Position numbers and translations under genes: made by a program
Shown here: positions 1 to 7,600 of the stretch, in pieces
Numbering within the stretch: position 1 is the first letter of the stretch
Layout of the letters: each line of letters starts with the position of its first letter
Source of the DNA: an uncultured Butyrivibrio sp.
GTDB taxonomy: Bacteria > Bacillota > Clostridia > Lachnospirales > Lachnospiraceae
Assembly: GCA_947169985.1 (NCBI GenBank)
Contig: CAMVRW010000050.1
Span: forward strand, 1 to 11,373
Length of the DNA stretch: 11,373 bases
Reading direction: 5' to 3'
The notes under the pieces: generated by a model
Told to the model about the DNA's origin: nothing
Databases searched by the model: none
Seen by the model: only the letters and a program-made list of their open reading frames with translations

Positions 1-2108
1 GGAAAAGTGATCGAGCCTCTTCCTGCCACGTCTTTAATGATATTCTTGGTCTGTTTGCCTGCTTCTCCAAGGCTTCCAACTGATGAATCCAGATTATTCA
101 GAGCTGACTGAGCGTCTTTTCTTGTGGAATCAGACATCTCACCTATATGGTTGATGTATACCTTAGAAATAACAGCATATGCACTTCCTACTTCTTCATC
201 GTAGTAGTAGCTACCTGTCGTAGGATTTATTCCCTTATTGTAAGGAGGAATAGGGCTTTCATAATTTGCCTTGGCATAAGTATCACAATCAGAAGCCGCA
301 GCAGTTTCAACATTCGTTTGAAGAGTCTGATCCGCTGTCTTCCTTGAATCTGAGGAATCCGTTACAGGGAATGCCACGCCATCAGTACTATGTTTCCATG
401 AACCAGGTGTATCTGCTCCTGCACCTGTGTTAATATCACCAGCGGACCATCCGGCTTCACTGACTACATTTCCGGAAGAATCAACATAAACAAGATCACT
501 TCCAGTCCCCCTCAGGCTTACCATTTCAAGGTTGTAATAAGTTCTATGAGACTCACTAACTCGGTTTTCATACTGTGTTGCTGCAGCATTTAGAACAGTC
601 TTTGAATTGGTATACTGTATTTTTTCATCACTGTCATCCTTTAGATAGGTCTCAATGTTAAGGTCGTTTATGGCACTTCTTATATCTTTTCCGGATTTCT
701 GAGCACTGGAAAGTGCGCTGTTGGTATTATCCAGAGCTCCCCCATCCTTGGAAGCCTCAGCCATAACATATTCTACTCTGGAAAAAGCTTCGCTTGTGGC
801 ACTGGAAACTCCATTGGCAAAGTCCACGGTTTCACCTGCAAGGAATCTTGTATCCTCCACAGCCTGTCCTGTAAACTTCTGGATTATGGCAAGTCGGGCA
901 CTGACAACGTCAGACTGATTCTTGGTGTCATTTAATGTGGCAGAAACAGAGTCGTGAAGCTTAGCCACAGCCTGCTGGAGCTGGTAGCCCACATCAGTTG
1001 CAAAGTCAATGGTAATATAGGGCTCTGCCTGGCCTACTATTCCACCAACATCTTTTCTTCCCTTAATTCGCCCGTTATTTGAGCAATTGGCAAGATAGCC
1101 TGATTGTCTTCCTGCAATTCCACCAATGTTATAGCCTACATGCTCGTAGCCCACTTCACCGTTGTTGATACACCTTGTAATAATTCCTATGGAAACACCT
1201 GCAATGCCACCTATGTCAGTAACAGTAACATCAGCATTTGCTTCCTCATCACTCTTATTAAGACCATTCCTGATAAGATTGAGAACAGTATTAAGCTTCT
1301 CCATGGAGTCAATGGTGATCTCTGTATCCGTGTTTGTTGTGTTTACCAGAGCTTCATTCCTGCAATTAGCTATGTTTCCATCATTCTTTCCGGCTATACC
1401 ACCAACAAAGTGTGTGCCACTGACAAAGCCTTCACAGGTACAAAATCTTATGTCTCCGGTAAGCTGGTTGATACCTGTAATTCCACCTATATAATCCTTT
1501 CCGGAAACCACACCCTTATAGCTGCAGCCACTTATAATGCCATTGTTTTCACCGCAAAAGCCGCCAACTATGGTGGTATTTCCTGTAGGCATCACTGAAC
1601 CGGAAACGTTAAGATTCATAATGACAGCATCCTTGCCCACATGAGTGAAAAATCCCACGTAGGAAAGACCGCTCTTTAAATTAACCTCTGAAACAGTATG
1701 TCCCTGGCCATCAAAAATACCATCAAAAGAGGGAATTCCTTTAAAGTCCTTTCCCACAAGGCTGATATCCTGCATAAGGACAATCTTTTTATTGGCAGAC
1801 CAGGTATCCAATGAGCAGTTGTTTACCATTGTCATGAAGTCTTCAGGGCTACTTATCCTGATTTCTTCCATAGTCTCAGGAATTGTAGCCTGCACTTCAT
1901 CATGGATATCCGCATCCACATCTACTTCTGCCTCAATGGCTTTATCCTGCGTTCCGGTGGAGAAGTTTTCAACACCTAAAAGATTCTCCACTACTGCATC
2001 TTTTTCTGTAGTCTCATTATCAGTGTTCTCATTTTCGGCAAAAGAGCTAACGGAAATAGTTGTAAATAGTAAGACAGCCAGAAGGGCAGCAAATACTCTC
2101 TTCTTCAT
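1..2108 (-). CDS. Exported GLUG-repeat beta-helix protein, C-terminus cut off by window edge
   Basis: The frame is open for 702 codons from ATG at 2108 to the left edge, with no stop. The product begins with a signal peptide (basic MKKR, hydrophobic core, SFA at residues 22-24, cleavage before ENEN), then an acidic linker. Residues about 84-181 read like a right-handed beta-helix lead-in, with DGIFDGQGHTV as the recognisable piece. Five or six GLUG-type repeats (GGIxG...NCxNxG) follow at about 182-365; a roughly 40-residue insert separates the third and fourth. About 366-470 is predicted helical, about 480-640 is a mixed Tyr/Ser/Gly-rich region, and helix resumes at the edge. GLUG repeats occur in bacterial surface proteins; their ligand is usually unknown. 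The start is one base after the transporter stop, with a strong ribosome site inside the transporter's last codons, so the two are very likely co-expressed. An adhesin or an exported partner of the transporter are both possible. Confidence 0.85.
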   Translation of the reverse strand, partial: MKKRVFAALLAVLLFTTISVSSFAENENTDNETTEKDAVVENLLGVENFSTGTQDKAIEAEVDVDADIHDEVQATIPETMEEIRISSPEDFMTMVNNCSLDTWSANKKIVLMQDISLVGKDFKGIPSFDGIFDGQGHTVSEVNLKSGLSYVGFFTHVGKDAVIMNLNVSGSVMPTGNTTIVGGFCGENNGIISGCSYKGVVSGKDYIGGITGINQLTGDIRFCTCEGFVSGTHFVGGIAGKNDGNIANCRNEALVNTTNTDTEITIDSMEKLNTVLNLIRNGLNKSDEEANADVTVTDIGGIAGVSIGIITRCINNGEVGYEHVGYNIGGIAGRQSGYLANCSNNGRIKGRKDVGGIVGQAEPYITIDFATDVGYQLQQAVAKLHDSVSATLNDTKNQSDVVSARLAIIQKFTGQAVEDTRFLAGETVDFANGVSSATSEAFSRVEYVMAEASKDGGALDNTNSALSSAQKSGKDIRSAINDLNIETYLKDDSDEKIQYTNSKTVLNAAATQYENRVSESHRTYYNLEMVSLRGTGSDLVYVDSSGNVVSEAGWSAGDINTGAGADTPGSWKHSTDGVAFPVTDSSDSRKTADQTLQTNVETAAASDCDTYAKANYESPIPPYNKGINPTTGSYYYDEEVGSAYAVISKVYINHIGEMSDSTRKDAQSALNNLDSSVGSLGEAGKQTKNIIKDVAGRGSITF

Positions 2109-2109
2109 A

Positions 2110-4584
2110 TTACACTCCCTCCGTTCCTGCTTCATCCGGTATTTCCTCGCCGGTATCTTCATCAAGCATCTTAACATCACCATTCTCAATATATGCTGAC
2201 ACATTACCTCTGACTACAGCATGAACTACACCATTGATGTTACCTTCGATCCTGCCTCGAACAATACCATCAATACGCATAGCTCCGGCAATCTGCTTGG
2301 TCTGGAAAGGTGCATTCATAACAAAAGCAGTAAGTTCAATGACCTTATCACCCACCAGAAGGATCTGTGGAAGAACAAACATAGTAACCATGATGGAAAT
2401 AATTGTTCCTCGTCCAAGACATTTTCCGATTCCATAGATTGCACAGTCAGAAGTCATCTTACCGATAAGTGTTCCTGCTACAGCAAGCATGGTTCCTGAG
2501 GTAATGATTGTCGGGAAGGAAAGATTCATGGTATCAATGATGGCATCTCTTTTACCCATGGTTTCTCTAAGCTCAGTGTAACGACCTGCTATAACGATGG
2601 CATAGTCGATGTTGGCACCCATCTGAATAGAACTGACAATAAGGTATCCAAGGAAGAACAGATTGTCATGTAATACCGCAGGGAAAGAGAAGTTGACCCA
2701 GATACATCCCTGAATAACAGCAATAAGTAGCACAGGCATTCCGGCAGACTTGAAGGTGAAAAGAAGTACAACAAGTACGGCAAGAATTGAAATTACAGAA
2801 GTGACTGTGTTATCTCTGGCAAAGCACTTCTTCAGGTCATACTGGCTGACAGACTCTCCTACTACATAGATCTTATCTTCTTCATAGTAGCGCTCTGTGA
2901 TGTCATGGAGCTTATCAATGAAATTAAAGGTTTCTTCCGACTCCTGGGGAAGGTTAAGGTAAACCAGGATACGGGAATAATCTTCGCCCCTTAGCTGTGC
3001 CTTGGCAAAGTTCATCATCCTGTTAGCATCTTCAAGCTTTTGCATCAGTTCATCGTCAAGGGTTACATAGCCTTCCTTGACCTCCTGATATACAAACATG
3101 AACATGTCAATAAGGGGAACCTTGTAGTTGGCAAGACCATTTACAGCCTTGGCATAATCTTCATCATTTACAGCATAGGCAGCATAAACAAGCTCAGCCA
3201 CCTCATAGTCAATGTCTAAAAGCTCCGAGAACTGTCTGGGACTCAGCTTTTCTGTTAAGGTATATCCTCCAATAGCTTCTGTATTAGCAAGTCCGGTAAC
3301 GGAAGTTACTTCTTCATAGCCAAGAAGGTCGTCAATGAGTTTTTTCTCAATGTCATAATCCTTGGCTGGGAAAACAAGTGCCACCATGTTGTCTGAAGGG
3401 AACACGTCGTTCTGCATGTTCTGAGCCTTCTGAACTTCATTTATAAGAGGTGGTGTGATCTGTGAATAGCCGTAAACATAAGGAGTTCTGGCAGAGAGTC
3501 TGTTTGCAACAATTATGACGATAACAAAAAGTGGTGCTATCACATATCTTGAAGCATAAGCAAATTTGCCAACAAAGGGGATCTGAGGAATGAAATTCTT
3601 GTGCTGTGTCTTTTCCATGGGCACAGCGAACACCATGATAATTCCGGGCATAAGAAGGAATACTGATAAAAGGCTGAGCAAAATAGCCTTAATAAGGACA
3701 ATACCCATGTCACTTCCTATTCCAAACTGCATGAACAGCATGGCAATAAGACCGCCGATGGTAGTCAGGGAACTTCCGGAAATTTCAGGGATGGATTTGG
3801 ACAACGCAAGAATACAGGCTTCACGGGAAGGTAATGACGCATGTTCCTCCTTATACCTGTTTAGGAAAATTACAGCATAGTCCACGGAAAGGGCCAACTG
3901 AAGCACTATCGTTACGGAATCAGATACAAAAGAAATTGTACCAAGAAGGAAGTTTGTACCCATCTGCACAAGGGCAGCTGAACCAAAGGTAAGGAGCAGA
4001 ACCGGAACCTCCGCGTAAGCCTGGGAGGTCAGCAAAAGAACTGCTACAACAATGATAACAACCAGAACAGAGATAACAGACATCTCTTTATCGATAAGTT
4101 CTGACTGGGTATCACCAAGAGTAGTTGAAAGATATGAATCATAGGGTTCAAAATACGCCCTGACCTGATCCAAAAGAACCAGACACTGTTCTTCGTTCTC
4201 ATCATAGTCAAAGGTAATATTGAAAAGAGCTGAGCCATTATTATAGTATTTCTCTGAATCATCCATATCCACAGAGAACACACCATCCATAGCTACAAGC
4301 TCATCCTTTATTTGCAGAGCCTGATCATAGGAAATATTGGCAACCATAGCTTTTACGGAGCCGTAAGTAGTAAACTGCTCTTCCATCAGGTCAAGACCAA
4401 GTCTTGTTTCAGAAGTTCCCGGAAGATACTTGTCCAGCTTATTTTCAACTCCAACCCAATTGCGGGATATTACCGAGAATATGCATAATATCGCATATAT
4501 CAGAAAGAAAAGACTGCGCTTATCAACAATGAAGGCGCAGATTTTGAGCATCACGCTGTTTCCAGCTTTTTCGTTATTATCCAT
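2110..4584 (-). CDS. MmpL-like RND superfamily transporter (MMPL family)
   Basis: 824 residues with the two-fold RND plan. TM1 is at about 24-42, followed by an outside loop to 167. TM2-TM6 lie between 168 and 321, TM7 at 347-362, a second large loop runs to about 592, and TM8-TM12 lie at 594-744. TM4 carries SVDYAVIF (Asp235) and TM10 carries ANIDYAIV (Asp660), the Asp-Tyr pairs that form the proton relay in MmpL-type pumps. Family members move lipids or other hydrophobic molecules across the membrane using proton motive force; the substrate here is unknown. After TM12 comes a hydrophilic tail (about 769-824) of alternating Gly and Val/Ile. The frame opens at a GTG at 4641, but a TATAAT overlaps it; ATG 4584 with G-rich upstream sequence is preferred. 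A third candidate is ATG 4551 (MLKICAF). The next gene starts one base after the stop. Confidence 0.9.
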   Translation of the reverse strand: MDNNEKAGNSVMLKICAFIVDKRSLFFLIYAILCIFSVISRNWVGVENKLDKYLPGTSETRLGLDLMEEQFTTYGSVKAMVANISYDQALQIKDELVAMDGVFSVDMDDSEKYYNNGSALFNITFDYDENEEQCLVLLDQVRAYFEPYDSYLSTTLGDTQSELIDKEMSVISVLVVIIVVAVLLLTSQAYAEVPVLLLTFGSAALVQMGTNFLLGTISFVSDSVTIVLQLALSVDYAVIFLNRYKEEHASLPSREACILALSKSIPEISGSSLTTIGGLIAMLFMQFGIGSDMGIVLIKAILLSLLSVFLLMPGIIMVFAVPMEKTQHKNFIPQIPFVGKFAYASRYVIAPLFVIVIIVANRLSARTPYVYGYSQITPPLINEVQKAQNMQNDVFPSDNMVALVFPAKDYDIEKKLIDDLLGYEEVTSVTGLANTEAIGGYTLTEKLSPRQFSELLDIDYEVAELVYAAYAVNDEDYAKAVNGLANYKVPLIDMFMFVYQEVKEGYVTLDDELMQKLEDANRMMNFAKAQLRGEDYSRILVYLNLPQESEETFNFIDKLHDITERYYEEDKIYVVGESVSQYDLKKCFARDNTVTSVISILAVLVVLLFTFKSAGMPVLLIAVIQGCIWVNFSFPAVLHDNLFFLGYLIVSSIQMGANIDYAIVIAGRYTELRETMGKRDAIIDTMNLSFPTIITSGTMLAVAGTLIGKMTSDCAIYGIGKCLGRGTIISIMVTMFVLPQILLVGDKVIELTAFVMNAPFQTKQIAGAMRIDGIVRGRIEGNINGVVHAVVRGNVSAYIENGDVKMLDEDTGEEIPDEAGTEGV
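2115..2122 (-). promoter_or_regulatory. Ribosome binding site of the GLUG protein gene
   Basis: The minus strand reads GGAGGGAG, six bases before the ATG at 2108. It lies wholly inside the 3' end of the transporter gene, so ribosomes finishing that gene would reach it directly. It fixes the GLUG start and suggests translational coupling. Confidence 0.75.
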
Positions 4585-4632
4585 TCCCCCACTTCCCCAT
4601 ATAGCAAAAATATTATTTACAAAATTATATTT

Positions 4633-4661
4633 ATTATACACCTTTTAGTTAATTTTTACTA
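4633..4661 (-). promoter_or_regulatory. Possible internal promoter before the transporter gene
   Basis: The minus strand has a consensus TATAAT (+ strand 4633-4638) directly preceded by TG. The hexamer 17 bases upstream is TAGTAA, a poor -35 match. A start point near 4626 would give a leader of about 42 nt to ATG 4584. The perfect -10 supports it; the absent -35 and the AT-rich background argue against it. Confidence 0.3.
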
Positions 4662-4668
4662 TACGAGG

Positions 4669-4680
4669 ACAATATATTGT
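4669..4680. promoter_or_regulatory. 12-bp perfect palindrome, possible operator
   Basis: ACAATATATTGT is an exact palindrome in the gap between the coiled-coil gene and the transporter gene. It lies about 30 bases upstream of the candidate -10. Such a site could bind a dimeric regulator, but an AT-only core can arise by chance and no second copy was noticed. Confidence 0.2.
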
Positions 4681-4698
4681 GGTTTATGGATTATTTAA

Positions 4699-7600
4699 TT
4701 ATCTCTTACGTTTTCTAAGAAGCTCTTCTACACCAATTCCAAGTGCAGATGTGGCAGTTGCAAGACTTACAAGACCTACACCTGACTTGCGAGCATTCTT
4801 TTTGTCGTAGACAGAAGTTATAGTTTCCTCCTGAATAGAATCAGCAACTTTAGCGACAATTTCTCTTGGCTCAGGACCCTCAAGTCTTACAGTCTCAGTC
4901 TCAGTTTCAGTTTCCATAGCATAATCACTTATGGAATCTGCCATAGCAACCTTATTATCCTCGATGATCGCAATGCTCTGATCAGCGACAGGTGTTACAG
5001 TGATCTTCTCAGTAACATCAATGAAGCTTGTTCTATCATCTTCTGAAGATTGTGCAGCTTCAGATTTTACTTTTTCTTCACCAATTACTTTATTCAGCTC
5101 AGCTGCCTTTCTTGCCTGCTCCTCTACAAGAGCTTCAGCTGCCTTCTGCGCCTCAAGCTGAGCCTTCTCAAGGTTAGTCTTTGCTGTTTCATAAGACTGT
5201 CTTGCTGCTGCAAGGTGAGATGCAGCTTCATCATAGGCCTTCTGAAGGGCGTTTATTGCTTCTGCGCTAGCCATCTCCTTAGTCTTAAGGGACTTAAGAG
5301 ACTCTGCCATAGCGCGTAGCTGATCATACGCCTCCTGAACCTTTGAAAGCTTATCCTGAGCAGCCTTGTTTGCCTCGGTTACAGCAGTGATCTTATCAAC
5401 AGCCTCGGCTGCAAGGTCAGCCTTTGTACCTGCCTGCGTCTTAGCTTCTTCAAGATTTGCAATAGCTGCCTCACTCTTCTGAGTAGCAGTTTCTACAGCA
5501 GCATCAGCAATAGCCTTTGCGATCTTTGCGTTATCAACTGATGCAGAAAGTCTGGAAACCTCCTTATCGGCAGCATTCTGATCAGCCTGCGCAGCTTCGA
5601 GAAGTTCCTGGGCATCCTCAACTGCAGCATTCGCCTTAGAAAGAGCCTTTTCCATTGCTACCTTATTCTCTTTTGCTTCCTTAAGAGACTTTTCTGCGTT
5701 CTTTAGCTCCTGCTTGGCAGCCTCACGGGCTTCTTTTGATGTCTGGTGATCATTCTTTGCTGTCTCGTATGCTGTCTGCTTTGTAATACGAATAGTCAAA
5801 GCTGACTCTGCAGCTGCTTTAGCCTCTTCATAAGCTGCATTTGCACTATTCTTAGTTGAAGTTGCTTCTTCTACTAACTGCTGAGCAGCCTCAACATCTG
5901 ACTGCTTCTGGTTTGCATTATCCTGTGCCTTTGAAAGCTCCCCTTCAAGGGATGTAACCTTATCTCCTGCTTCCTTCTGATTATTGAGCGCAGTATCAAG
6001 GTCCTTCTGTGCATTCTCTGCAGCCGTCTTTTTACTATCTGCAGTATCATTAGCTTTCTGAAGCGCCAATTCCGCTTTACCCTTAAGGTCCTGCGCCTGA
6101 CTAAGATTATCTTCGGCTACCTTTACAGCATTCTGAGCACTAGTAACAGCTTTATCAGCTGTATCCTTTGCTTCTGTTGCCTTTTCCAACTTATCCTTTG
6201 CATCAGCCACATCAGCTTTTGCCTTTACAAGAGATTCATTAGCTGTTTTCTTGTTGGCATCAGCTGTTTCAAGAGCCTTCTGGGCATCTTCAAGAGCGGT
6301 TGCTGCCTGCGATGCTTCAGTTGACTTTGTACCATAGGTGTTTTCAGCATTTATCTTAGCTGTTTCTTTTTCATTTACTACTTTCTCAGCCTCAGAACAT
6401 GCTTTATTAGCTAATGTCACTCTGGACTGAGCATTATCCTTTGCTGAAACAGCATTGTCATAAACTAACTTAGCGTCCTTTGCAGCTGTATCAGCTTCAT
6501 TAGCAGCATTTTGAGCATTTGTCAGGTTAGTCGCAGCTGTTTCTGCTTCCTTAGTAAGATCACTAACAGTATTCGCAGCATCCTCAGCTTCCTGCTTAAG
6601 GTTTGCAACATTCTGCCTAATCTCATCAGTTATCGCAGCTGAAGCATCACCAAGCTTGCCCTTAAGTTCTTCACCGGTTTCATAATCTGTAAGAGCCTGC
6701 TTTGCCTCTTCAAGTTTCTCCTGAGCAGTTCTTACGATACGGCTGTAATCATCATCCTTCGTTGTGAAAGTTACTTCGTTGAAGTACTGTTCACCCTTGT
6801 CTTTGAAAGCAATGGTATTATCGTCAATTGTCTGTTTTAAGTATACTTTTCTGTTTTTACTGTTATAGTAATAATACTTTGTGTTTTCTCCTGTGCCTTC
6901 AGTTTTTACCTCACCTTTATATTCTTTTCCATTCTTTTCATAATAGTGTTCAGGATATTTTAGTTCCTTCTTTGTAACCTCGATATGATCAGCTTCATAG
7001 GACCATGTATTAACGTCACCATTTGCAAAATATGAGATGTAATCATAGTACTCAGTGATGACTTCATTAGAGTTCTTAAGAGAATATGTAACCTTTACAT
7101 GGTTGTTATTCCAGCCATTTTCAGGATGGATCCATCCATAGAAATGGATTGAATCCATGTTGATATTCTCAACTTCCTGGTAGAACTTGTACTTAATTAG
7201 AGACTCTGCAAGAGCATCGTTCTGTGTCCAGTACTCCCCTGATGATGTTACTTTATCCACCTCACCCTGGCGGTATTCAATATCATCAGTAAGCTGCTTA
7301 AGGATAACACTTGCCTGGAACTGCTTTTCTGCCTCTGCAACTTTTTGCTTGGCATCTTCAATAGCCTTCTCAAGTTCAGTTTTATCTACACCCTCATACT
7401 TGGATTTAATTGCATCATAATTGTTCTGGGCTGTTGTGAGGGCTGCCTCAAGACCATCAAGGATTTCTTTTGCCTCGCTATAAGCTGAATCCGCACTTAC
7501 CTTAGCATCCTTTGCTAATGAAAGCTTATGATCAGCATTTTCCTTAGCTTCTTTTGCGCTTTTAAGAGAAGCATTTGCCTCAGCAAGAGCATTAGTTGCT

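Noticed and set aside
1104..1598. 164-residue plus-strand open frame
   Set aside because: It is antisense to the GLUG repeats; the Cys/Asn/Ser-rich product mirrors the repeat codons, and the minus-strand frame has signal peptide, repeats and ribosome site.
4585..4641. GTG at 4641 as the transporter start
   Set aside because: The added residues are encoded by extremely AT-rich DNA, a TATAAT overlaps the site, and no good ribosome site precedes it; ATG 4584 is preferred.
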